Of a DNA stretch of 64,000 nt, positions 34,844 through 45,311 are shown in pieces. Both the position numbers and the translations under genes were made by a program. Positions within the stretch are counted from its first letter, which is position 1. Each line of letters opens with the position of its first letter. Source of the DNA: Berberis thunbergii (Eukaryota; Streptophyta; Magnoliopsida; Ranunculales; Berberidaceae); assembly GCA_003290165.1 (NCBI GenBank), contig QNQO01001172.1, forward strand, positions 186,001-250,000, in the 5' to 3' direction. The notes below the pieces were generated by a model. It was not told the origin of the DNA. It saw only the letters and a list, made by a program, of their open reading frames with translations, and did not search any database.

Positions 34844-35071
34844 GTAAGTTCTAGCAGTGTCAAATTATTCTTGTGTGTTTATCAAATTATTCAAGTGAGC
34901 TTTGAACTGGGTAAGGGTAACATTGTTTTCATAGTTAATTCCAAAGATGAATTCCTAAACATTAAACGTATGTAAAATCCTATGAAAATATACTGATATG
35001 TTAATAAAATTTTTGGCTTGTTATTTAAAGATTTCTGATAAACAAAAGTTTAATGATATTGTTTCTTCTAG

Positions 35072-37197
35072 ATTGATGTTGCAGATCACGGGAAGAAGGA
35101 ATTTTATGACCCTTTGAGACGTTCTACTGCAGATGTAGAAAGCTCTAATGCAGATGTGCAAGATATTCCAGGGTTTTCAACCAGAGGGAGGTTTCCTGCT
35201 GATGACGAGCTTCAATTGTCAGCAAAAGAATGGGCTTCTTTTAAGCAGTCATTGATGCAAAAGTTTTCTTCCTCAAAGCTGGTCTCCCTTTCTGCAGTAA
35301 GCTTTAGCTGATGCCTAAAATGTACTTTTTCAGTTTTTTGGTACTCTTTAAGCTATGTACAATAAAATGAAAACACTTGTTTAATATGACCTAACCTGCA
35401 TGGCACTTGTGCATTTTTAAGAGGTGTCTAGCTTAGCCTCCTAACCTAGTTAGTTGTCCAAAATTTCTGAAGATAGAGGTTACTGCCTGTGGTTAGAGTC
35501 AAAGGCACATGAGCCATTGAACTTCCCTTGAGTTAAACAAAGTTCTAGAAGCATCCTTGGCTTCTACCAAAATTACACTTATTAACCCTAGTTATCAATA
35601 TTTTATGATATGCATGATACTATACATGATACATACACCATATCTTATGATAAATTGATATAGGATGATGCACCATTCTTGTACAAGTGACGTGAATGAA
35701 TGGATGGATGATAGTGATAGTAAATAACTTGAATAAGTGTTTTTAGGACCTGCTTGCTCGAATAAGTTTTATTTTATGTTTATTATATGCTTGTATATAT
35801 TATACCTATTATTTATTTTTTCATGCTTAAATAAGAACACGATACAGTATGATATATCTTAAATTTGGTTTTCTGCTACACAGTATGTTTAACATTTTGA
35901 TTACTAAGCCAGTAAGCCATTAATATATGAATGAAGCCAGTAAGGTTAAAACAGTCAAAGTTCTTCTAATAAGAGGTTCTTAAAACAGAAATACACACAC
36001 CTTCTTAAGAGCTTCTAGTTAAATATCATTTTTATTTAGGGGTTTAATTTTTGGAGAGGGAAAAAAAATGAAAAACAAGAAAGTTCTTAATCATATGGGA
36101 GTAGTTAATTTAAATGGTGTGCCTGATAGTTGATTAGTTAAATTGGTTCTTTCAGATGCATCCACTGTGAATTTGTGACAAATGATGTTCTGGGCACTTT
36201 GTAATTCGTAAAATAAAATGTTTCTTTCGACAATCATTATCCATACCAAATAATAACACACACATACATCAAATGTACTAAATGTCTAAATCATTTAGTC
36301 AGTTCTACAATGAAAATAGAAAAACATGAAGTGCTTGATTAGACACGCAAAATGTTCTCACCCTTTGACAACTTTAATCATGGAAGTAGCTTGTCATTGA
36401 TTAGATTATTATGTTACCATTTCTGGACATATCTCGTGTATTAGCAGTGATACTGGCAAAACTAAAAGAAAAGTATATGTTATTGCTTCTATGACTAACA
36501 CAATGCATTACTTATGATAATAAATATTAAAAGAGTCGGTTAAACTTCAATTATATGTGTTTGACACACGAAGGCAAGATTAGCCATAAAAATTTAGTGA
36601 CAGAAGAGAGTATTTCTGAGAGGTATGAGATATGGGTATAGTTGCTGATTTAATTTTTGAAGGACATCTAATGATTTTCTGAGTATATTGCTCTACTCTT
36701 GGAATCATTTGTAAAAACTTAAAGGTATGGGAAATGTAAAGTTAATTTGTAAAATCATGGTTATATCTAATTGGTCTAGTGTTTTTGATTCCCTTTCTTT
36801 CGTCTATGATGTTGGGTCCTTGTTACTCTTGCAGATATCTGATGTAACAGTCAAAGGTGGCAAGGGTATGACTTCATTAATTATCTGCAAGTTGTTCTGC
36901 ATGGTGGAAATTATTTAGTTCATTTGGCTCTGACTTCTGATTCAGAAAGATGCTGACAAGAATAGCTATAACGATTGTATCTTACTTTAGTTATTTGGTG
37001 TGGTCTTTGCAGCCAAAGAGAAACCATCTACTAGCTTGCATTCAGAAGAGCTAAGTGAACCGCAGAGTGTTTCTGAACCGGGTGTCAGAGTTATTACAAG
37101 ACAGGAGTATGTTTCACGATTACGTGAGCTAAAAGAGGAAATCATCCATGCATGGAAGGCTGATGATCGTGTAACATCTTTAAAATTATCCGTCAAG
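35072..37197 (+). pseudogene. Captured VPS35L-like (C16orf62/UPF0505) N-terminal fragment, 3 exons
   Basis: Exons 35072-35296, 36835-36865 and 37013-37197 join in frame. Text includes DHGKKEFYDPLR, KEWASFKQSLMQKFSSSKLVSLSA, ISDVTVKGGKAKEK and VITRQEYVSRLRELKEEIIH, the last matching the conserved QDYVNRIEEL region of VPS35L, a subunit of the Commander/retriever endosomal recycling complex. The long first intron has taken up a dispersed repeat at 35589-35906. The final donor is GC (AAG then GCAAGT). The rest of the host protein is absent. Confidence 0.7.
35589..35906. repeat. Dispersed AT-rich TIR-like repeat, copy 2
   Basis: It begins TAGTTATCAA and ends TTTGATTACTA, and aligns along its length with 5230-5575 (TTGTACAAGT, GATGGATGATA, AATAAGTGTTTT.GGACCT, TCTTAAATTTGG). 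It lies in an intron of the captured VPS35L fragment, so it entered after or with the capture. Confidence 0.7.
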
Positions 37198-37536
37198 GCA
37201 AGTACTCCAATGTCACTACATGTTTCAATTGCAGGTTTTCATGTTAACCTTATGAATATATGGACTTCCATTTAGCCTTTTACAACTACATACGTGTATT
37301 TGATATACGAATTCTTGAAGAAGTTTTGTTTTTAATCATTCTCTACTTGACTACTCATCATACACGTGTGCCTGCACATTTATAATGTCTTTGCATATAT
37401 TCTTTATTTGATAATTCTTTATTTGTTGGTAAATGACGGTACCGGTTTTTCATCCTATTGGAGTATGTTCTACAATCCTTTCCTGATCTACTATGGACAT
37501 AGTATGATACTGTTTCTTGTCAAGTTATAATTTCAG

Positions 37537-39023
37537 GTGGATTATGAGGAAGCTATTTTCTTATGGCGAGTAGAGAAGAAAGATTTTCTGCTATGGACTG
37601 TCACTTTCGTTACTACATTATTTCTTGGTATTGAGATTGGTGTTCTAGCTGGAGTGAGTATTTAACTCAGTTGAGGTTAATGCTTTAATATTTGAATCGT
37701 CCTATCATCGAAATGACTTATGCTTAGGAACTGCGGTTACTGCTTAATGAACATGGAGATAGTCAGAGTCAGGTCATAGGCCTAAAATCTTTTATAGTTC
37801 TCATGGAGAATGCCTTGACGATGTCCCTGTACAAACTATTGTCATAGCTTAGAGTATCTCTAATGGGAGACCTTAAATCCTCTCTCAAAATTGAAATGAG
37901 ATAGCTATTGTTTGTTGGGCTCCTTTCATCTCTCTATTTAGCAGGTGATAGACCCGGAAAACTGAACTGCTATTCTCAAAAATATAATTGTTAGAACTCT
38001 TCTAAAGACGACAAATATAATATAATTGTCCCTACTCTGAACCTTGCACTGAATTTAAATATAATTTTTGTTCTATGAATCATTTTTGAAGCCCCTACTC
38101 TGAACCTTGCACTGAATTTAAATATAATTGTTAGAACTCTTCTAAAGACGACAAAAGGGGATTTAACATCTGATTGGCCGGAAAACACCTAGTAACTTCT
38201 TTCCAGTTTGTAATGACTAATGACAACTCCATCTCTCTTGGATGCTAGAAAAGCATATTTAATTCAGTAGACTTTCATATAATTAAATTTCTTTACAAGC
38301 ATGATGTATTCGATGGATGAAACTAATGTTTCTATAAGCTTCGGAGAAATTTGTTCTTCATATACATTTGTTTATTACTGCTGTGTTATTAATATGATCT
38401 AGGAAATTCGACACTGTAGGTGGGGCTTTCACTCAAGTTTGTCATCCATGAATCAGCAAATCCACATATTGGTGAGTTTTTTTTCCTAGTTTGGGTTGAT
38501 CTGGATATTTGTACCATATTAATTCCCATGGAGCAACTATTTTCTTATTGTTTGTCATTTGCACTATGAACATTCTCTCTGTAGCATATCTGAACATCTG
38601 AACACGTATTAGAACAATCATGTACTATCTAGAATTGATTCTGTGAAAATATTCTGAAGTATGCTTTCTGGTTTTCAATGCAGCTATATTGGGACGTCTT
38701 CCTGGAACCACTGTATATAGAAATACTGAACAGTACCCAGAAGCATACACTTACAATGGCATTGTGATTGTTCGGATTGATGCACCAGTTTATTTTGCAA
38801 ACATAAGCCATATAAAAGATAGGTGAGGCTTAAATCCCTGAATTAGATCAACTAACAATTCTGAAACTCCTCAAGATAAACTGTCAACACATTCAGTTAA
38901 AGTGTACTTACCTAATATTACATTATGCTATTAGGCTGCGGGAATATGAAATCAATACTGATGGAGCCTCAAAACGTGGACCAAAAGTTGAAAGAATATA
39001 TTTTGTGATTATCGAGATGGCAC
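37537..39023 (+). pseudogene. SULTR4: Captured sulfate transporter (SULTR4-type) fragment, 4 exons
   Basis: Exons 37537-37653, 38420-38471, 38684-38822 and 38935-39023 splice in frame. Text: VDYEEAIFLWRVEKKDFLLW, TTLFLGIEIGVLAG, then FVIHESANPHI, LGRLPGTTVYRNTEQYPEAY, VRIDAPVYFANISHIKDR and VERIYFVIIEMA. This is the last membrane segment and first half of the STAS domain. Of the SULTR groups it fits group 4, which exports sulfate from the vacuole. The STAS end and the transport core are missing. Only a few substitutions differ from what I expect of a working gene, so the capture may be young. The intron at 37654-38419 holds nested direct repeats. Confidence 0.88.
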
Positions 39024-40031
39024 GTAAGTCTTCCATCTTCATTATTGCAGATTGCAGATGCATAAGAAAACACCCAACAGACATAAAGAAGTTACTCATT
39101 CCATATAGTATATCTTTTCATTCACTTAAATGCAATCTATGTAATCTACTATGAATATCTATCTTACTGATAATTCTAAGGAGCGTAAGCTCATGAAACC
39201 TTTTCTTTTGAAAAATGTTAGTGACTACTACATGTTGATCAAAGAAGAGATGAAAAGACTTTCATCACTAATTATGGGTTACACTGAAAAACCCTTTCTA
39301 AGTATCATCCATCCATCATTTTTTAGTGAATAATGATAGGATGCATTGTTCTTTATGTAGGCCAAGGTATATGGACATCTAGGTAGCGCACATGTGGCTA
39401 AGTAATCATCACCGATATCAGATTCTCTTTACGTTCTTTGTATTACTCTACAATTTTCTCAGTCTTTGGATGTGATCAAAGCTTGCTCGAGGACAAACCA
39501 AAAAAGGCCAGCTTGGGCCTCCTTCAAAATGTCTATTTTGGATTTGCCCCCTCAAAAGGCATTTAAATAAATTTCTATTCTTTTGTAGCTGGTCCCCTTA
39601 AAGTGCAAAATACACTAAAGGCTTTTAAGGGGGCCACATGATTTTGAGTTTGCTTTGGACCTATTTAAAATTTCAGGACAAACACAAAATTTGATTGTCA
39701 CAGATTCCTAGCGAGGTACAGAATGAAACTATTCTGAATTGTTTAAACATTGGACATTGAACGTGTTATGCATAATACTCTTAATTTCTATTGCTTTCAT
39801 TAATGTTGAATTCCCTTGGTGAACATTTAAGTTATGCTTGTATGCTTCATTTCTTGGGGCTTCAGTGTCTCATTTCTTGGAGCCCCATGTTTGGTAAATA
39901 ACAAACTAGATCATTGTCTTCTTTGAATAAGATTGTTATATTTTCGTCAAAGAATTAAATATGTTTTTTTTACACGGGCTGTAGTTCGTTGGTCATGTTC
40001 AGTTCCTGACAATGGATTTTATATGTTTCAG
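39024..40031. other. CACTA interior, no exon recognised
   Basis: This is presumably flanking or intron sequence of the SULTR4 and ubiquitin-conjugating gene fragments. No conserved text could be found in either strand. Confidence 0.4.
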
Positions 40032-40160
40032 ATCTAGTAAATGTCTTTGAAGTGTTCCTTCCACAGCTTCTTCTATACCCCAATCCATCAGACCCATTGA
40101 ATGGAGAGGCTGCAGCCTTGATGATGCGTGATAAAGCTACATTCGACCAAAGAGTGAAAG
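40032..40160 (+). pseudogene. Captured ubiquitin-conjugating enzyme exon (UBC4/5/6, UBE2H type)
   Basis: A single exon bounded by TTTCAG and a GT donor encodes [20 protein letters not shown] and [20 protein letters not shown]. This is the conserved C-terminal stretch of group IV plant E2 enzymes (UBE2H relatives), after the catalytic cysteine. The catalytic exon is not included. The preceding SULTR4 exon ends in phase 1 and this exon begins as needed for phase 1. Confidence 0.85.
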
Positions 40161-40820
40161 GTTGTGTTCGTATATCTTCTTTGATTATAAATGCTTTGCG
40201 TGCTAATTTGATATGATTGAAAATGTTTTTATAGATCTACTTTCATTACTCAAATCGAATAAGTTTTCCAAGTTAAAATATTTGCAGCATTGATTCTACT
40301 TGCCTTCCACTGATGATGAGAAATATTTGGCGAATTGCGCTTTTTTATTTATTTATTTTAATCTTGTGGCTCTTTCCTTTTTACAAATATCCAGAAACAA
40401 TGACTACTTCGCCTTCTCCTGTTAGGTCCAAACTAACATTTGTATTAAAAAAATTTCATTTGCAAATCGTTAAATGTGATTTTGTTTCAGTTTTTTCAAA
40501 GTTTCAACAAAAGGTCACTTTAAATTTTATCAGATAGTAACATGGAGATTAAAACTTTTTTTCTGCAGATAGATGGAGTTTTGAGGCTCCTCAATTTGCT
40601 ACTCCCTCTTTTATCAGTAAACACTGGAGATAATCCGGCGGTAACTGAAAGGGAAGGGATGATCCGAACACTGCAGCACAAAGCGCGTCCCAGGCAGGGT
40701 GCGCTGCAGTTTCAGCGTGCTCTGCATTGCAAACAGAGTGCGATGTTGATCCAGACAGAGTGCGATTCAGTGTGTCTGCTGTACGTGCTGTTTCTGGCCG
40801 CAGCGGGTTTCAGCGTGCGC
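40161..40820. other. CACTA interior with one possible short exon
   Basis: TTCTGCAG before 40569 and a GT at 40614 could frame a short exon encoding RWSFEAPQFATPSF, which I do not recognise. The stretch 40630-40820 is GC-richer and repeats CAG(A/C)GTGC-type words, again unrecognised. Confidence 0.35.
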
Positions 40821-41239
40821 GGTTATTAAATATGGCAAGGGCCCTAGGGGACCAAGTGGAAGGTGGGAAACCAACATGGCCTTATGTGATTCACGGGCAC
40901 TATGCAGATGCTGGAGAGGCAGCAACACATTTATCCGGTGCCTTCAATGTCCCAATGGTGCTAACCGGACACTCATTGGGCAGGAACAAATTTGAGCAAC
41001 TACTGAAACAGGGGAGGCACTCTAGGGAGGACATTAACTCAACTTACAAGATAACGAGAAGAATTGAGGCAGAGGAGATGGGCCTTGATGCTGCTGAAAT
41101 GGTGGTAACTAGTACAAGGCAGGAAATAGAAGAGCAGTGGGGTTTGTCTGATGGTTTTGATCCAAAGCTGGAACGGAAACTCAGGGTGAGAAGAAGAAGA
41201 GGAGTGAGCTGCCTTGGCCGGAACATGCCACGTATGGTG
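40821..41239 (+). pseudogene. SPS: Captured sucrose-phosphate synthase exon
   Basis: The frame reads [11 protein letters not shown], then [60 protein letters not shown] and [20 protein letters not shown], ending [15 protein letters not shown] at a GT donor. This is the N-terminal part of the glucosyltransferase region of SPS, the cytosolic enzyme that makes sucrose-6-phosphate from UDP-glucose and fructose-6-phosphate. The UDP-binding C-terminal part and the phosphatase-like domain are missing. The exon has no internal stop, and amino acid text is very well kept. Confidence 0.92.
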
Positions 41240-41688
41240 GTATGTACTTATCTTCGTTAGCTTAATTTTTGCACGCTAAATTATCCTTTGCTGTATTGCA
41301 TGGGATATTCGCACAAATGTCATAGTCTGACTTGAATCTAGAGCATCAGATTCAACAAAACCCAACATGTAGGATTGTTGGATGCACCAGTACCTCTTGC
41401 ATAGATCAAAAGGTAAAGAAGAAAATTTCCCTCAGCTTTTTAAACATCAACAATATGAACATTCTGTTCCTGGATGGTTGCAAGATAGATGAAAAAGCCA
41501 AATCAAAGTGCTAAAATATGAACATTCAGTTAATGCACACCCAAACCATGATACAACAAGATAATAGTCTCATCTGCTTTCAGTTCACGCCTTTTACTGT
41601 TGTTAGTTGTTACTACGGTGAATTTTTCTTCAACTATTCTGTTCCTGTGATCTGGCCTTACAAGGAAGTTTGTTTTGCTTGTTAACAG

Positions 41689-42798
41689 TGAGTTTCAACT
41701 CATTCATGAGTTGTGCTTATATGTACTATCAGCATCTCAAAGAACTGAGCTTGTACGAGCAACACTTGGAACTTTGCATGCTTTTCTCTCGTGGATCCCC
41801 CTGGGCTATATCTTTGAATCCCCCCTGGTGTGTACATTAATCCCTGTATCTCTGTGACTAAAACTAATGGAAAAGAGAGGAACACATTTACATAAACATA
41901 TGTGTTAGTAATAGATCCTAGTTTTTTAGATCTCACTTCATCCTCAGTATTGTAATACATTTTCCTCACTTCTATGTATTGAACAGCTGGAAAGATTACT
42001 GAATTTCTTCCCGGTGGGATCATATAGGAATCTGACTCTCCAGTGTTTGACAGAGGTAAACATGTTTTCCTTCAATATAAACAACACTTTAACGTAAAAC
42101 AATAAACTGTCCCATTCAGGAATATTGGAACAATGGAGGTTAATGTCACATTACGTCTTGTCGTGACGCTTGCAGGTTGCCACCCTTCAGTTTGGGGACT
42201 TCTATGATGTGCAATATGTCAAGATGTATACTATCTTTATGGTGCAGTTACAGGTATCATACTTCTGAGTTTTGAAAACATTTATTATTATAACTTTGGT
42301 GTGCAAACTTTTGGTTTAAATCTGATTACTTTTGTAGCAATATTGATAGATTTGATTATTGATGTTTGGCATAAACCAATTGCTGACATTTTGCCTTCGT
42401 ATGTGATGCTTTTAGACGATTCTTCCACCTGGAACAAACATCCCCGAAGCTTATGCCCAGGGTTCCAGTGAAGAACAGGTGAAATTTTTCTGTCATTGGG
42501 ATTATGATCAAGTTGTGTGTCCTCCGAGCATGTGTCTAATTCGATTCCTTTTTTTTCAGGCATTTATTCAGAATTTGGCCCTTTTCTTCACTGCCTTTTT
42601 TAAGGTACAGTTCTTATTATTTGTCTTTTTGTCCTTTTCTTCTTTTCTAATTTCCCCTGTCTTGATTTGTATATTTTATTTCTTATGCAGTCCCATATTC
42701 GCGTACTTGAATCAACTCCAGAAAATAAGTCTTTACTTCTCTTGGGACTTGAATATTTGATTGGTATCTCATATGTTGATGATACCGAGGTTTTCAAG
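41689..42798 (+). pseudogene. XPO1: Captured exportin-1 (XPO1/CRM1) fragment, 6 exons
   Basis: Exons 41689-41827, 41987-42055, 42176-42253, 42416-42478, 42560-42604 and 42691-42798, all with GT-AG borders. Joined text includes EFQLIHELCLYVLSASQRTE, FLSWIPLGYIFESPL, LLNFFPVGSYRNLTLQCLTE, ATLQFGDFYDVQYVKMYTIF, ILPPGTNIPEAYAQGSSEEQ, AFIQNLALFFTAFFK and SHIRVLESTPENKSLLLLGL. These are HEAT repeats in the N-terminal to central part of exportin-1, the nuclear export receptor for leucine-rich export signals. No stop was found in the six exons, with only scattered substitutions. Confidence 0.95.
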
Positions 42799-42978
42799 GT
42801 GATTATTCATATTCTTTCCTTGCTGCTTCTTGTTCTACTTTGGAAATTGTTACAAAGTAAAATTTATCTACTTTTATCTGATACACAGGTATGAACCAAT
42901 TTCATTTCCGAAATTTATCTACGTTTATCTAATTTTGGGATGAAACAGTAACATGAACCGACTTTTCTTTTTCCTTAG

Positions 42979-43730
42979 GTATGTGTTTGGAACACCATAG
43001 ATCAGCAACAGTGGTGGAAAGAGTGCAGTGCCTCATTGCCTACTCCCACTAGCCACTAGGCGAGACTCAGCTCCACCTGCGGGGATTTATCTGCAGTTTC
43101 ACTGCAATGAGACACAGTTGCTGGTTGTCCATGAGACAAGACTAGCGATTCATGAAGTGTCTCATGCATCTGATGAAGCACCTGACGCGAAACAATTTCA
43201 AATTAAACTTCTTAGACAGGTATGCCACTTGTAATCTAACATATACAAATGGTCATTCGTTTTTAAATTGCTTGCATTCGTTGTTGAATTCTACTTTGTT
43301 CTTACCTTGGACAGTGGGTGCCTGAAGATCCAATGATCCGGATCACATGTGCTAGGTATTCATGTGATGGAGAATCCATTTATGCAAGCTTTGCAGATGG
43401 AAATGTGGGTGTTCTAGCTGCTTCAACACTTACACTGAAGTGTTGGATCCACCCTATGGCGTATATGAGGTATATTATGTTACAAATAATTGAAATATAG
43501 TCTTCCTCTTCTTCTTTCTTTTGTTATTAAACATGTGCATTTTCAACAGGGAGATCGAACCGAGTGTGCATCCTCTGGTGGTTGCAGCCCATCCATCTAA
43601 ACCCCACCAGTTTGCATTGGGTCTAAGCAATGGAGGGGTTTATGTTCTCGAACCTCTCTCAACTCATGGGCAATGGGGTATTGTGTCATCCAGTGAAGAC
43701 GGTGAAGCACCAGTGGATGCTTCTGGCTAA
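42979..43730 (+). pseudogene. TPR: Captured TOPLESS-related C-terminal fragment, 3 exons with native stop
   Basis: Exons 42979-43219, 43315-43469 and 43550-43730. Text: VCVWNTID at the start; after a frameshift near 43010-43060, AGIYLQFHCNETQLLVVHET; then LLRQWVPED, CARYSCDGESIYASFADGNV, and finally VHPLVVAAHPSKPHQFALGL, SNGGVYVLEPLSTHGQWG and a stop at 43728-43730. This is the last WD40 blades and C-terminus of TOPLESS/TPR co-repressors. The frameshift and TAG near 43058 disable the first exon. AATAAA-like signals at 43795-43865 could serve as a poly(A) region. It forms the 3' end of the cargo. Confidence 0.85.
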
Positions 43731-44014
43731 CATCTATGTAATGAGGATCGACAGTACAGAGTGAAGAAAAATCGATAATAAAACCAAAAGGATTTTTTTT
43801 TCTAATAAAGAACCATGTATTTTTGTTGTTCAACTTGTATGATGGTTGTAACTGTTTGATAATAAATTAACCATGTATTACTTTGCCCCCATTATTTGAT
43901 AGATTTTGACTCAATGACTCAAAGTCATTTGATAGCAAAAAAAAAAAATTTAAAAAAATAAAATAAAATAAAATTATTATTTAAAAGAAAAAAATTTATT
44001 TAAAAAAAAAAAAA

Positions 44015-44409
44015 TTTGCCACGGTTTTAAACCGTTGCTAACTATTGCAACGGCTAAAAACCGTGGCTACCTTGCCACGGCTTATAACCGTGGGGAGTAG
44101 TAGTCACGGCTTAAAACCGTTGCTAAAGTTATTGCAACGGCTTAAAACCGTGACTAAACTTGCAACGGTTTTAAGCCGTGGGTACTCCTGCCCACGGCTT
44201 AGAACCGTGGATAAGATTTTGGCAACGGTTTATAACCGTGGCTAAATCATCAACCGTCCTCGAGATAAAACCGTTGCTAATATTTTAGCCACGGTTTTTA
44301 GCCGTTACTAGGGATTTAGCGACGCCTCTACAGCCCACAGTTCTAAACCGTGCCAATGGGTTACCCCCACGGTTTAAAACCGTTGCTAATGGCCATTTTT
44401 GGTGTAGTG
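44015..44409. repeat. CACTA right subterminal repeats and terminus
   Basis: About fifteen copies of (C/G)CCACGG(C/T)TT(A/T)(A/T)AACCGT(T/G)GC-like motifs in both orientations run from 44018 to 44390, matching those of the left end, and the element closes with GGTGTAGTG at 44409. Confidence 0.88.
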
Positions 44410-44412
44410 ACC

Positions 44413-45100
44413 TTACCAGGTACTTAGTCACTTCGCGACTGATGACGACGACTGAGGAAGTGGGAGTCTAGTCAGCACTCTCGCGTTTGATGAAGACGAC
44501 TCGCCAAGGGATCGTTGCTCTCCGACAGACAATGATCACCGAACTTACCAGGTAAGCTTAGTCAATTCATGACTGAATATGACGGGTTCTGGTGCTCGGC
44601 GCCTAGTCCGTTGTGCGAGGATGACGACGGCTGAGGAAGTGAGAGTCTAGTCAATGCTCTCACGCCTAACGACTATGACTCGCCAAATGATCATTGCTCT
44701 TCTTCAGACAATGATCGTCAAACTCTATCAGACGAGCCTAGTTAGTAACGAGTAATGAACTGCAACCTCTTATCAACGCTCAAATCTGTAGGTCGCCTTG
44801 TGCGGGTATAAATGATTTGGACAGTGAAAGCCTGATAAACTCTGACTAATGTTGGCGGCTCACCACAGGACAACCACTCCTCTATAGTTCGTGGTCACCA
44901 AATTCAATCATAACCCAATTAGTGCCCCTACGCCTGATAACGACGACACGCCAAACAACCAATGATCTTCGGAACACAACGACTTTTGGAGCATCTCAGC
45001 GCCAGGTCTGCAATGCACGGACAACGAAGGCTAAAAGTATATTCAGTGGTGCCACGGCTGGTGGCAGCAACTCGTTAGGGACCACAGTAGCTCACCCATA
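44413..45100 (+). repeat. Tat 3' UTR tandem repeats, right part
   Basis: Direct continuation of the 32330-32819 array beyond the CACTA element, with anchors at 44453 and 44633, then increasingly degenerate units to about 45050. Confidence 0.75.
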
Positions 45101-45311
45101 AACAAGAACATCTAAAAGCAGTAAGTTTCGACACGACTCAACTCACAAACACAGACGATCTGCCAGCGTGTAGGGCCCGAAAGTACTAATTTTACGACTT
45201 GCAAAACTTTTAAAAAAGACTCGACACGACAATACTAGACAAAAGGCAAAGTTACAAAACATGGCTTTCATTAAAATTTTGTCTTCCTTAGTCCAGAGAA
45301 GGATGTTACAA

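Larger units (their letters stand above)
32823..44409 (+). mobile_element. Pack-type CACTA transposon (11.6 kb) carrying fragments of seven host genes
   Basis: The ends are CACTACACCAAAA and TTTTTGGTGTAGTG, diagnostic of En/Spm-type CACTA elements, with the required 3-bp target duplication ACC at 32820-32822 and 44410-44412. Both ends carry arrays of subterminal CCACGGTTTAAAACCGTTG-like motifs. No transposase motif was found, so movement would need a helper element. Seven gene fragments, about 24 exons, lie between 33447 and 43730, all on the plus strand with introns. The host site is the tandem repeat of a Tat retroelement. Strand is given as that of the cargo. Confidence 0.93.

Noticed and set aside
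41342..41412. Possible exon between the SPS and XPO1 fragments
   Set aside because: It has AG and GT borders and a phase that would link the neighbours, but contains an in-frame TAG and no recognisable protein text.
33447..43730. A single normal multi-exon host gene
   Set aside because: The exons belong to proteins of unrelated function and location, each is partial, and the whole lies between CACTA ends with a target duplication.
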